Shown: positions 12,560-24,778, numbered from the stretch's first letter. The stretch is DNA of 64,000 nt from Isoetes taiwanensis (GCA_021234155.1 JAJEKV010000033.1:8050635-8114634), one strand, 5' to 3'. Numbers and translations: made by a program. Notes: generated by a model from the sequence alone, not told the origin.

Positions 12560-14340
12560 CATCACGAAGTGAATTAGCATCGAGAAAGTTCGAACTGCTT
12601 AAGCCGATGTGTGAGAAGGTTGAAAGGAACACATCTTTCTTTAGCGTGAAGCATAGGCAGTCTATAGGAAAGCTTTTAAGATCACGAGGAGCAAATTCAT
12701 GCCAAGCGTACATGTTCTTGTGGTGTTTGTCGCGGCCGGATGAGAACAATAGGCGTCATAGCTCAACTAAAACATTCAAAATGTTGGTTGCCTATGGAAA
12801 TTCTGATTAACGTGATAAGGAAGGCGAAGAGTGGCATAGTTTGGACTGTGTAGGAAGGGAGAGTGCCGTGAATCGGGCAATCGAAAATATTCAAATCTGT
12901 CCTAAGGAGAAAGAGTCGCGGCCGAGAACATTGAATGGCAAGTTTACAAGTACGCGGAACTAACCCTTCCAAAGCCGGGTAACTGGGCGAGGTTGAAGCT
13001 TGTTACCGAAAAGCGGACTCCGTGTACATTGCTTGGACAAGATGTTTCAGCACCTTACAAAGTTCACTATTCACAACTTTTCAAGTTGGCAGAGCAAACA
13101 ATTCAGGAAATCGATAAGGCAAAATTTTGAGGGATGATTCTCGTTTGTCGAGAATGGACTTTGCGCAGAACTACACTTTGCGTACCATTCGTGGAAGTTC
13201 AGTCCGAAAGCATTGGAACAATGACCGATAACTATTCCGGGTGCATATAACCATGATGAAAGTCAATGGCGAAATGAAAAACTGCTCATTTGTATGTTTC
13301 CGGTGTTATGAAGCATGATGCTTTCTTTGTTCAGTTGCACTCAAGAAGCGTAACCATATTTGGATGATGCAAAGGTTTTGGCCACATCAAATACCATGTC
13401 ATGTGGTCCGATGGGTGTGTCGCTTCGGTTTAAGTGTTCTCAGCCTTTATTTGAATGTGGCCCAATATTATAACAGGTATAAAATTAGGATGCATTGGAA
13501 TTATTTTGCTCGTGCCATGGAAAAGGAGAACATGATGGGCGTGTCGCTTTTGGAGAAAAGGTTCCTAGCGACGAAAGGAAAGGAAAGAGAATGGTGTTCG
13601 ATTTTGGGTGCCAACTCGCTTGCACTTTGGCCGAGACAAAAGAAGTGCAAAAATGGACGAGTCATATGGGAGGTGATGGCGTAAGACATTAACGCGGGAC
13701 CCTCGCTCGATTGTGAGACATTGCCCGGTACTCTAGCTATACATTGTGTAAGTCCGCTTATTAATCCAAATTTAATTCAACACTTGTCATGTATAGATCC
13801 CTGTCATGTTTTTTGCAATGGTTGCTTGAATTTCAGATGGGGAGAATGTGAGAATCTCGGCATTGTGGTGCATGGAAGCTGCACAAACCGGAGCCTAGTT
13901 CGCCCGGCCGATCAACAAGAAGAGCTAGTTGGTTTTATGCGCACCGATGAGCAAGAACTATCCATGTACCCAAATGGAGACATATTTGCATCTTTTGCTG
14001 CCCCGTGGAATCATGAAAATGTTCCATACTGCGTCCTCCTATGCGAAGGAGATGCATATTCTTCGAGAAGATGTGATTGACGACTATGGAAATAGAATGT
14101 TGGCTGGTGCGGGGGTTATAGCGGGTCATTACTATCAATTCCACAAGGCACAAAGCACAAGTACAAGTTTCGGATGACAAAATAGTATTGGTACCCATTG
14201 AATCAGAATTGGAGCAAAGTTCACGATGCAAGCCAGTCAAGCATAAGTTGAAGGGGCACGACAAAGATATATGATCACACGAGAGGTGCATGACATGCTT
14301 ATATCGCTTCCACCGAGATTGTTGAGTGCACATGACTAAG
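12560..14340 (+). pseudogene. Second transposase-like gene with HGKGEHDG motif
   Basis: Plus-strand frames give MHWNYFA followed by HGKGEHDG (around 13,495-13,560, adjacent frames). Farther on come FASFAAPWNHENVPYC (about 13,987) and REDVIDDYGNRMLAGAGVIA (about 14,060). HGKG..DG near a large aromatic motif occurs in eukaryotic transposase-like proteins with an RNase H fold, where it is usually followed by a basic K/R residue. I use this only as a family resemblance. At least six frame changes interrupt the reading, with a noise pattern like that of the duplicated copies. Whether it was once joined to the DUF7869-type gene cannot be decided from this window. Confidence 0.45.
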
Positions 14341-14379
14341 TTCCGTCATAAAGAACTTTCATATTTGCCATCATCTTCC

Positions 14380-14930
14380 GTTATGTTGAGAAAACTAGTC
14401 GATTGTCGTAAGTTTTTGTTATTTACTTATTCTTTAATCCGGAAGTGCATTTTGATACTTCAATTTCAAGATCACCGTAATATCTTCTCGTGACCAAGCA
14501 AAATGTATATCAGAAAGTACAAAATGTTTATCAATTGTTGCATGAAGAAGTTAAACTAGTCTGCGTAAGTTATGTTGAAAAACTAGTCGACACTGTAAGT
14601 TTTTGTTATTTACTTATTTTTTATCTGACCAAGTGCATTTTGATACTTTAATTTGGTATCACGTAATATCTTCTCGTGACCAAGCAAAATGTATATCGAA
14701 AAGTACAAAATGTTTATCAATTGTTGCATGAAGAAGTTAAACTAGTCGTGTTATGTTGAGAAAACTAGTCGATTGTCGCAAGTTTTTCTTATTTACTTAT
14801 TTTTAACAAGTGCATTTTGATACTTAAATTTCAAGATCACACAATATCTTCTCGCTTCCAAGCACAATGTATATCAGAAAGTACAAAATGTTTATCAATT
14901 GTTGCATGAAGAAGTTAAACTAGTCTGTGA
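14380..14930 (+). repeat. Tandem repeat, 3 units of ~181-189 bp
   Basis: Three consecutive units each begin near gttatgttgag (14,380, 14,569 and 14,750) and end near gaagttaaactagtc. Each contains tttgatactt, atcttctcg, aaaatgtatatc and tgtttatcaattgttgcatg. The units differ by small indels. Confidence 0.9.
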
Positions 14931-15189
14931 ACTTGTTCTGTTAGAATGGATATCAATAGCTTTTCTTTTGATTCATGAAACAAAGAAGAAAGTGGAACAT
15001 GTATGGAGACAAAAACTCTTGTATTACATATCACAAGATATACAACCCGGGTCATATCGTGATATGATGCCAATATATACAAGTCCGTTGTTCATGTTTT
15101 ATATTAACATTAATTTTACATTCAAAATCGGGTCACACCCGATGTGAAAATTACATACTATTCTCGCTGTTTCATATGTTACTTTTTTT

Positions 15190-15720
15190 AGCTTGTCCAT
15201 AGCTCGACATGCCATTCAGATCCTTGTAGCCCTCTCAAAGCATTTGCCTCCAAACACCAAGTTGTTAGTACATCGGATGGATTGTGAAAGGATTCTACGC
15301 TTCACATATCAAGGCAGTGTCCGGTGTGTCTACTATTAGTGTGTTCTTTGTTATTCCTGGTCTGATACTTCTGTGATATAAACTCAATTGGCTTTCAGAC
15401 AAAGGTTTATCTTCACTTGTCGCAATCAGGAAAGCAGCCCAAACAATGGCTTCCATCAAAAGGTGAACCTTAAGTCCCTTATTCCAAGGTCATTGTCAAG
15501 ATTTTATCCACTACTCTTGATAGGTTCCATGGAGCTATTGATGACCATATTCCTACTTCAAAGTGTTCAAATACAAATTCCGTGAATTCGCCTAGGTGGG
15601 GCCTTAAAAACAACACTTTCTTGCCTATTATGTCATAATTTCCAACTAGTTGATCATCCGATACCAAAGTCCTATGTATTTGTTTTGCCAAAACATTATT
15701 GATATCAAACACTATCAACC
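15190..15720 (-). pseudogene. FCP1-like (NIF/HAD-family) phosphatase fragment
   Basis: The minus-strand frame at 15,479-15,718 reads VFDINNVLA, then FLRPHLGEFTEFVFEHFEVG and IWSSIAPWNLSRVVDKIL. This fits the FCP1 homology domain: an N-terminal D-x-D-like motif (here DIN, so the second catalytic aspartate is replaced), then RPxLxEFxxxxxxxFEVxIWSS. After 15,479 the frame is broken, but FDGSHCLGCF and later text still fit the domain's usual continuation. The family dephosphorylates phospho-serine or phospho-threonine, as on the RNA polymerase II tail. With DIN in place of DxD this copy may be inactive, or the base may be an error. It lies downstream of the ULP1 piece on the same strand. Confidence 0.6.
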
Positions 15721-16116
15721 TTTTCTCGCATACACCTGATATGAAAGAACATGCAATTTATCAATAAAGTATGGTGGAGTTGAATAAAAGAGATTGTATT
15801 CAAATTCAATGAAAAATGTGTATTTTATAATCAAATAGTGTTTAGCATTGACAATAGGGAGAGGCTGTTTTAGCAACATTTATTAGTACCCGTGTGGTCT
15901 AATAGGTTCAAAAGCGATTTGAATGTGGTCTAACTCCTGAAGTAGTGCTCTGGGTGAGAACATCACGACGATCGATGCATACTTTGTCAAGAACCAGTTT
16001 CGGGTAATCAAGAATGTGACAACAATACTTACATAATAAGTATTAAAACCATTTGTTTGCAAGACAAAAGAAGTGAGACACTCACATTGGTAGTTTTACC
16101 ACACACTAATCGCGGT

Positions 16117-16560
16117 TCACAAACTTCGCATATAAGCCGCAACATAGAGGCCACATGAATCCCCATCTTTCTCGCTTTGTGGACACTTATGAATCTTCAC
16201 AACCGGTGAAGGATTTTGTCCATGCTTCAAAAAGTGGGACACTCGACACAACCGCTGCGCTATAGTGAGGATATGGAGCCCAAAAGACCGGGATCTATTT
16301 TGTAGCAAATGAATGAAAGAAGTCGCTAACATGGTATCCAATCTACTCAATATTAATAAAAGGAGATGTGAAATACAAAATACCTCTTAAGTGCAAGCAT
16401 GTCAACGCCAATGTCCCTGGCAGTAATTGAAGATCCGAATGTTGATGGTGTTCTTACTCTTAGTAAGTGCCATGTTGAAGATGGCCAAAGTGTGATGTTC
16501 AAGAACTCTACATAGCATTGGAATCATGATCCATCTCAAGACTTCAGCCAATTTATCCCC
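16117..16560 (-). pseudogene. ULP1-type (peptidase C48) cysteine protease domain
   Basis: The minus-strand frame 16,117-16,350 ends in CPQSEKDGDSCGLYVAAYM. This matches the C48 signature: a glutamine of the oxyanion hole, then D-x-C-G carrying the catalytic cysteine, followed by a hydrophobic helix. Upstream text (to about 16,560) fits the strand before it but the frame is broken. ULP1 proteases process SUMO and are often carried by plant MULE and CACTA transposons. Here one sits in a different, DUF7869-type element. The splice-like boundary near 16,350 is uncertain because the sequence is noisy. Confidence 0.7.
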
Positions 16561-18555
16561 TGTAAGAGCTACCTTTACAATATCTCTTCCACGGAGGCCG
16601 CCATAGATTTATCTTTTCGCTTGCCTTGGCCCATGCCGTAAATTCCATGAAGTCGTCCTATGGGGAAGAACCGCACGTGACGGCCTTTTTATCATCCGAA
16701 CACAGAGTCGCGGTACCTATAACAAGTTGAAAAGGATACAATTACTAACTTGACTTACACATACAAATGAACAAGTTCAAAGTCCAAGACTGGCATACAT
16801 ATCCACATGCCGGGTTGGAAAATTTCCCCACATCCATGTCCAAAGACATCTTGTTCAAATAAATAACACTCCATTTCAGCAAAGATCCCGGGAAAATCCT
16901 TGCCTTCTTGAGCTTCATCATTGGGTCAAAGAAGGCATCGTGATGGCCCTCGTATTCGAGAATCCCGATGCGGGTTCAATGACCACTACATTTACACAAA
17001 TCATCTACATTCGCCTACTACTATCCATATTATTTTAAAGTTTTTAACTTGGATACTAGATGTAGAAAAAAATGTAAGAAATGTAGATCAAGTTACTGTA
17101 GAGATCATTCTTCCGCTTTCCGGATCTTTTTTTCTGGAGTCAAGATCCATTTCCTTCCCTACTTTTTTGGTTTCCTCACCGATTCTTATTAGGTTAAAAT
17201 CCTCGTCTCCGCAACCTCTTCCCCGATTTCTCATTGTCGAATTTCAACCGTCCTTTGCTGTGTCGGAAAAGTTTTGACACAAACTTAAAAGTATAGGGCT
17301 TTACATCTTGATGTTCTAATATTCCTCTTCATTAGGACACAGTAAACATAGGATGTCATGGATTTCTCAATTCTTTGACACTAAAATAAAATGCTTTCTT
17401 ACCGTTTCTCCGCCAATTATCTTCTTCTCGTGGCTTTTAGGCGTGGAGTTCTTCTTTTGAGTCACATCTTTCGCTTTGCCTTTACTTTTTGAAGATGTGG
17501 CCTTAGCCTGCTCCCCCTCAATCTCTCGAGTTCCTCGCCATAACCGGAATGTCACCATGCACTGACAAGTGCCTCGACCTCCTCAACCTCAGATCACCGC
17601 AGAATAGTGATTTTGCTTTTTCCTTCAATCACCGCTTTCTTTTCTGGCTACATCTTGCACCTCAATTTTTCTTTGGAACCTCCAAAACCGTGGAAACCCG
17701 AACCAAGAATAAGAAATTGCTTCCTCGACACAATGCAAATCGAATTTGAAAACAAGCGCATTTGACCGTGGTGTAATTTCGCCAAGTAGTTTTTGGCACT
17801 TTGAAGCTCTGAAAATAAATCACATAACAGTCCGATATCGGGTCTCAAACTAATCGGTCTCTCTAATCGTTTCGTACATATCAATAGTCTGTACATATTA
17901 CTAGAACCGATCTACATTGAAGTACTTTGAGTACATACATATGTAAACAACTATTTATCCGGATGGAATGTACATGTAATGTACATGAATGTGCTCCAAT
18001 GTATGCACATGTACACATCACACGCATATAAAATACCTCTAAATGTTCTCGCCACAAAACTTCGATTACACAACTCCTAATTTTATGTATTTAAGTTCTA
18101 CATTTAGGACCCTACATCGTGAATGTACAACATGTATGTAAGAAACACATATATGTATGACATGCAAGCCAAGGAACTATAAGTATAAAATAACCAAGAC
18201 ACTCCTACATGTTTGTAGCAAAACCTTAAGCAAAGACAATCTACATGTAAATGGATTCTACATGTAAATGGATTCTACATTGCAAGTAATCCCGGTGCAA
18301 ACAAATTGAACATAAATCATGAAATATTGCTTACCTCCTCCAGTGTACACACCCAAGGTCTTTGAAATGTTATCGCCCCATTTGCATGCTCTTGGGCAGA
18401 TAGTCCAGCCAGAAATAGAATATGAGAAACAGAAGATATGAAATGAATGCTCGATGGAGCAACTAGGATAGGTTCATTATTAGCAAAGCCATTACCGCAA
18501 AACACACATCCATGCACGATATGAATTTTTCTTATTTTGGAGAGATCACTAAGCT
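16560..18555 (-). pseudogene. Basic linker region of the ULP1-type gene
   Basis: Minus-strand frames here are short and rich in K, S and T, for example KATSSKSKGKAKDVTQKKN (17,367-17,558). A consensus-like donor (gag|gtaagc) occurs near 18,333, so the gene probably has introns. I see no conserved domain. The interval about 17,900-18,300 is AT-rich with many tacatgta-like words and no coding signal, which suits an intron. Confidence 0.35.
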
Positions 18556-18559
18556 TGTT

Positions 18560-19770
18560 TTGGGCTGAAGGAGAATCATTGCAGAATGCATCATGTACTT
18601 ATGCATATCATCAAGCCGCCTGCAGCACTCAAACCGAACTTTGTGGGCCTCCTCAAGTTCGCAATCCTCTTTTCACATAACTCCTTCTCCGAATGGCTTT
18701 CTCCAATGGCTCCCTGAATTCTCTCAAGCATTTCTTCCTTCCGGTTTCTATCTCATCAAAGGTCTACCTCCTCTGTTTGCAGCCTCTTGATGTCTCTCTT
18801 ATTCTCGCTTAGGCCGCCGAGAACACTATTGATGTCTTCTTGTATCCGTTGCTAGGTCCTCTTCATGTGCATCCTTTCTTCCCGAAATCTTATTTATATT
18901 GTCACGCATCTCGTCTGGCTGGATTTTCGGTTCTTCAACCTTGATGTCTTTGCTAATTAACTCTCCATGACACCGCTTCAATGTGAAGTTTCGCAAATTC
19001 AAGCTCTTCCTTAGGGTAAAATCCTTGCTGAAATTTAGGAACCTTGGATGTGGATTTAGAGGTCGCAATTTCTTCGTAATAGCAGATTCTTTTGCTCCTC
19101 CCTTTGCCAAATCTTTGGCCAAAACTTTAAAAAGTATCCCAATCTACTTTTTACTCACAATTGAAGGGCAAATGCACGAGCAAAGTACTGTGTACATGGC
19201 GATTTGTGACCTCCCGCTTACCAAAAACAATTTCATAATGTTTGTAGAAGTTCTCGCCCACTGCTTCACGCTAGATTCTTTTGAACCCCGTCAGATGTCT
19301 TTGGGCCCCCCACCGCTTTCGTCCATTATCCGTTGTAACTGGAAAAATTTCATCCGTGATTTACACATCTTACATGCTTTGCTTCCACAAATGCTGGTTC
19401 TTCACAAATAAGTCTTTTTTTGGCCCCGGGTTCCTCAAGTTTGAACCTTCCTCTTGTTTTTTCGGCTTTCTTGCTAGAATCGGCTATTTTCAAATTTTTG
19501 TTTAATCTGGGTGACTTTGGAGGCAAAGGCGCCCATTGCTTGGATTTTGGCAAGGATTTCGAGGAAGAAGAATAGTTACGGTCGAATTACTTCGTTGATC
19601 ACTAAAAACACGAGAAAAATTGAACGGCGGGCAAATTTTTTTTTTTCCTAAACAGAAACACTTCGCAATCTCCCTCCTAAAAAATTGCAATGAAGGTCCG
19701 CTCGGTTGCCATCGCCACTCATAATTTTGAATTGCCGACGTGGCTACCCTAATCATTACATATCCCAACT
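18560..19770 (-). pseudogene. Lysine-rich 5' part of the ULP1-type transposon gene, right copy
   Basis: This is the counterpart of 1-1,200. Minus-strand pieces include RLNKNLKIADSSKKAEKTRG (19,350-19,553) and NINKISGRKDAHEEDLATD (18,826-19,122), the latter likely coiled. It runs in the same direction as the ULP1 and FCP1-like pieces to the left and would supply the N-terminal part of the same protein or transcript. At the cysteine cluster this copy reads differently from the left one, which shows that the two copies carry independent small errors. Confidence 0.45.
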
Positions 19771-19810
19771 AACTAAAAATTCAAAAAAATAACAAAACGG
19801 GTGCCTACAT

Positions 19811-19837
19811 GCCCTACATTATACATAATGTAAGGGC
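19811..19837. repeat. 27-nt inverted repeat, right copy
   Basis: This is identical to 1,238-1,264. It lies just upstream of the minus-strand lysine-rich gene. Confidence 0.6.
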
Positions 19838-21375
19838 ATTTTTTAGACACCCTAGCTTTCTTTTACCCTTGATTGGGTAGAGGCCACCGCGACCACATAA
19901 TAGGAGAATTGAGAATTGCTAAGAGTTGGCTCGCAGACAAAGGAAAACCACTTCCCTTCGCAATGTCCGAGGAAGATAGGAGAGTGGTTAAGACCGGCTC
20001 ATAGCCAGCTCTAGAGTGCACTAGAGTCTCGGCGGCCGACTCCACGAAGTCGAGAAAGCCGCCGCCATTCGTGGTTAGTGCCGGAGGCCTCCACCCGGGC
20101 GGAGCCCTTCTTCGCATATTCGGCGAGTATGGTTCAAGGAGTGTGGCGTGACCGGGTGGAGGCACCGCGACCGCACAAAGAGCTATTGGTAGAATACATT
20201 CTCGACCACCAGCCGGAAGGCCGCGCAGGTTCTAAAGAATGTGAAGACATTGGGTAGCCGCGGCAATCCCGGATCGCGAAGCCGAGAATCCCTCAACCGC
20301 CAACACCCGTAGTGTACACCTCTTCGCTGAAGTCGGAAGTTCTCGACTCATGAAGTCCTAGAAGAAGGCCTCAGATTTCCCGGACTGTTGGCAAGTTGAA
20401 GTATTCCCAACTGCCACTGCATGTCTCCCGCAAAGGGATTTGCTGTGAGTTAGAAATGGAGATTCGCGGAAGCAATTCCTATTCTTAGTTCTTGCCGGGA
20501 GAAAGACATTCCTAGTTATGTTCTCGTTAATGCTCGCAATATCTTAGTTCCTAACACGGTCTCACGATGATTTCTATCTCTGGGTTGCTTGCTACTACTC
20601 TAACCACTATTCTCACTTGTGCCCGTATAATGTATTCAATTCAACCACAAGCAAGAAAAAGATAACAAAAAACGTAAAACGAGATCAATGAGAAAACAGA
20701 GAGAACAAAGGGAGAAGAGTACAGAGAACGCTGGAGAACAAGCATTGAGAAATGAGATTAAAAAAGGGTATGATATTTACAAAACATACCCGGAAGATTT
20801 GTCGGATGAGGAGGAGGCTTCCGAAGTTCGCTTCCATGTGGGTATAGTCGTTGGCAAAGCGTGAATAAGGATTTCTGGCCGTAAATTGTATCGGGGGATC
20901 AATAAGAGCCTCTAACAACGTAATATAAGTAAAAATGCACTAAAGGACTTACGAAAAACTAAAAAAGCAAAGACTAAAAGGGCCTCACTTTCTTCTCGAA
21001 AGCAGAATCGCCGAACAATGAATCGCAAGGAGAACTGGCTGGCTGGAAGCGCCCCGATCCGTCGACCAATTGCCGCCGGGTCATAAGATGGCCTTGGAAT
21101 CGCCGGTTCGATCGATCACCCGACGGTAAAGTGGGCCCTAAGGAAACAGGGAGGATGAGTGATCGAGAAAACAGGGAGGAAGAATGGTCGGGGAGAGGAA
21201 GAGGGTGCAATTAATTCGGGCCGCACCCTCAACCTCGTAAAAGTGCAATAATAAAACCATTGTCAATGCAGGGGCCATGCCCTCCATGACGCGATGGCAG
21301 GCGGATTGTCGACATGGCTTTCCGTTTGCCTCCTCAAGAGGCTTTCACGTGGACATGACAAGATATGAAAGGGTA

Positions 21376-21655
21376 GGTTATATGTTTATATATGTTATCT
21401 TATGTATTTAATAAGGTTTCAATGGTTGAATAGTTTCAATGGTTATATATGTTTACAATGTTTACATATGGTTTAGAACGAGTGTGGTTGTATGCTTTAA
21501 TATGGTTATATGATTTTAGTTAATATGGTTGTATGATTTTAGTTAATATGGTTGTATGATTTAATATGATTATATTTAATATGTTTGTATGGTTTTATAT
21601 GGTTCATATGGCCATATTTGTGGTGTTTGGGGCTATATGGTTTTAATGTGAGCTT
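21376..21655 (+). repeat. AT-rich degenerate minisatellite (tatggtt words)
   Basis: Words such as atatggttgtatgatttta recur back to back, for example near 21,500, 21,530 and 21,555. The same tract at 2,780-3,050 in the left copy is almost unchanged, in contrast to the noisy CG-bearing flanks. Confidence 0.75.
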
Positions 21656-21659
21656 TTTC

Positions 21660-24592
21660 ATTCAGGGAACATGTGAGATGAGTAAAATGGAGCCAGGGAA
21701 GTCCAAAGGAGGCCATTGCCCTAGGCTCCAATGGAGGAAGATGGGTTGCCTTTTGTTGCACCCCTTGCAAACTGCACGGTATTTGCAGAGGGTATAATAA
21801 CCTGCATTGATCCATTTGATAGTGTGAATGATGAGAGGCTGGGAGATGAACATCTTGAGTTGGCATTGTGAAGCTTCTTATCAAGTTGATACAATCATGT
21901 CCTGTGGAAGCTCTAGTGATTGCATTGTGTGCTCGTGGCTGCCGGAGTCCCAAGCTCAGTTTGAGATGGCCAATTAGATATATTACACACAAGAACGGTG
22001 GATACTCTAGATTGCCCCATCGAACTACACACCCCAAGGCCCACCCAAGGCCATGTGGAAGATTTGGTGGTCGATGAGCATCCTTTGATCACAAGGAAGA
22101 GACGCTATGTCTTTCATAAAAGGCGACCAAAGGTGCCCAAGAGGCCTAGAAGTGACAAATATTTAGAAAGGATGGAAAGTATGGCACCAACCAAAGAAAA
22201 CCCGGAGGCAATTAGGGGACAAGAGTGTTGCAACCTAGATTGCACAAAGGCAAATTACAATGTGGATGACCTCGCAGATAAGGTCCCAATACATTGGACG
22301 ACTTCAAAAAGATAGGATTAATTTCATTTACTCCTTGTGTAGGGAATTCCAGCTATGATGAAAACACAGGACGGCTACTATATCAATTGAGGGGCATGAA
22401 GGTATGTATGAGAGCATTGAGATGGATTCTTGGGGTGAGCAAGTCTTCATTTTACGATCTTGGGGAGCAGGTTAGAAAAAGGGCACACTTTGTTCCAACA
22501 TGGTAATGCACTCACTTTGAAAACTAGAGCAAATACTCTAAAGGCCATTGCGGTCTTGAGAGCTTTGTGAGATACATGTCTCAATCTATGCCTCACAAGT
22601 CCATAGAAGGTGAACGAGCACGGTGTGCGAAAGTGGTGCAAAGAGTGTTGCCACAACACTATATCCGAAGGAGTGCCTTAAGGAGGTCAACTCCATCCTA
22701 GAAACCACCGGAGGTAGGCCTCTTTCTCAATCACATTTCAAGAAGTTATGGAGCACTCACTTCTCGGACGTGAGTGTCCTACAACACATGCCATTCTCAA
22801 AGTGCAACACTTGCATTCAACTCAAGGATACACTTGCATCAACCTGCAATAGAGAAAGAAAGAATGGCAATTAGGGAGCAATTTGCGATCACCAAAGGGA
22901 CCAAATATCATGTAGACAGCAGTTGTATTGGCGGTGGAGAACATTTTTCGAGATGCAGCCGGACAAATTTTTGTGTATAATTCATGATAAGATGGACCAA
23001 CACAAGACTTTCTTGCCAAAGCTAGATCCTTTACCCAAGCGTTGTCAAAACGCTTTTCAGATGAAAGTAAGTCTGGCGGGTGTATTAACACATGGTCATG
23101 GAACCGGAACATATGGTCATTTTGTGCTTGATCTATGGAGAGATGATCCAAACTTCCATGTGAGCTCTATTTTCAAGTGCACGAGAACACTAGAGAAAGG
23201 ATCCATAGAAGGGAGGAGGTATTCCCCTCAAAGCACCCATTTTTGAGGCTTTGATGGATGATCAACCGCTTTGTTACCAAAGGCAGATAAAAAAGCTCAC
23301 ATCCAAGGTGTCTAGTGAATCAAGGAGGACTTGGGATGATTTCCCCTTACTTGAGAAATCACTGCCTGAGGAGCTATGTGTTCAGTTGGACAACTGTTGG
23401 AAAGAAAACAAGAATAGATGGATGTTTGGGGCAATGTCATACTTGGACAAAAGTGGGAGTATTCAAAGTTGTGAAAGTGGGATTCATGATGGTTGGGCAT
23501 ACGCATGATGATATAGATGGATTCTTTGGAACTTTCTCCACCAAGCTCAAGAGAGAAAACGTGACCACTCTCCCTGAACTAATGGATGTGTTTGAGAGCT
23601 GCATTGACCCCAACCCAATGGCTTTCTTGATGGATGAGGTTGATTGGAAATCATTTGTAGAAGGATACTTGCTAGATGGTAAGGACCCGGTTGACAGGAC
23701 ACACAAAGCCACTTGAGTTCAAGTTTTGGGTTAGGGATGGAATACCAATCATGCAATATAAGTGGAGACCAGGTGACAAGTTGTGGATGCCCTGTACAAG
23801 GTATCGAGTTGTGGCAAAGGGGTCTTCTTGGTGGTGAAGTTCTCATTCCTAAAGGGCAACCAAAACCACTACCTCTCTTCAAGGCAGTCAAAGACTCTAG
23901 CCAACCCGGTGAAGGGCATCAAGGATTACATAACACTTTGGGATGATGTTTGAAATGGAAAGCACACCTCCACTCTTAAGAAAAATCAAATGGACTCCCC
24001 TAATCAAATACTGGGAGAAAGTTGTGACATGCTTGGAAACCGAGCGACCATGTGGGAGGGAGCTAAGAGGCGGGTTCTTGCGAGTCAAGATGGGAGGGTT
24101 CTCAAGGTGCAAGCACGTCTAAGAATGCTCACTTGGGTCCCAACAAGGGTTCCAAGTGGTTTGTGGGAAGTAAGGCCTCAAAGCCAAGTGGTTTGATCTT
24201 CCCCGAGTGGGATCCCTTTGAGGACATCAAGGAAGGATACTTTGTGCTAGTAAGGCGATGATGAGGATCAGGTCCAATATGGTTAGGGGTGGCACTCTCG
24301 ATGTAACCACCACTATGCACGATGGGAGGAGTTAGATCCCTGGATTCCAAATTCAATATTGGGAGCCCATTGGGAGACACAAGAAGGGCAACTTGAAGGA
24401 GCAATACACCGAATGGGGAGAAGAAGTGGAGGGCAAATTATCTTCGACCCTCAAAGGAGGGAATTGGTGGAGTGTGTGGTATGGTCATATCCAAGTTCTC
24501 ACGTTGCAAAGGACAACACACACAAGATCCCAAGAAGGGAGATGGACAAGGCCATGAGCAACCTCCATGCTATATCATTGTATGAGGGCACA
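21660..24592 (+). pseudogene. DUF7869-type transposase-like gene, right copy
   Basis: Plus-strand blocks in order are: KRRYVFHKRRPKVPKRPRSD (about 22,100), GQECCNLDC (about 22,220), MRALRWILGVSKSSFYDLG (about 22,400), CNTCIQLKDTLAST, HDKMDQHKTFLPKLD (about 22,985), THGHGTGTYGHFVLDLW (about 23,090), QLDNCWKENKNRWMFGAMSY (about 23,384) and VGHTHDDIDGFFGTFSTKL (about 23,495). A C-terminal part ends near ISLYEGT (24,592). Spacing and motifs fit an RNase H-like catalytic core, with DKMDQ, QLDN and HDDID as candidate acidic positions. This is inference; the database label DUF7869 is from memory. About 8-10 frame changes break it, many at CAG/CTG. A short C-terminal module resembles the WLG-containing end of this family. 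Confidence 0.65.
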
Positions 24593-24778
24593 TAATATTG
24601 AGAAGTTTGAAAACTATCTCAACTAGTGGTTTGTAAAATTTATGAGGAAAACAAGTAACCCAATTCTATGTGTGTCATGTGTAATTCTATTCAAGCAATC
24701 AATTCAGAAATTTCTTTTATGGTGTGTGAGTCCCATTTTCAGTCCGAGTCCCAAAATTCAAGATTTGTCCCACTTTAA

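Larger units (their letters stand above)
12459..18555. mobile_element. Middle segment: body of a large DNA transposon-like element
   Basis: This segment is present once in the window. It holds a plus-strand transposase-like frame (12,560-14,340), a triple tandem repeat (14,380-14,930) and minus-strand FCP1-like and ULP1 protease pieces (15,480-16,560). It also holds basic, low-complexity coding text up to 18.5 kb, which continues into the lysine-rich part of the right copy. Terminal inverted repeats and a target duplication could not be found by eye. Treating 12.5-24.6 kb as one element is an inference from gene content and strand layout. Confidence 0.5.
19790..21655. other. Spacer between divergent transposon genes, right copy
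   Basis: There is no recognised coding sequence. It contains the inverted repeat at 19,811-19,837, a CG-rich stretch at about 20,000-20,320 unlike its surroundings, and the AT-rich tatggtt tract at about 21,376-21,655. It matches 1,201-3,060. Confidence 0.5.

Noticed and set aside
20000-20320. CpG island or promoter
   Set aside because: The CG-rich text is inconsistent with the left copy at the same place, where the bases differ, so it is likely sequence noise.
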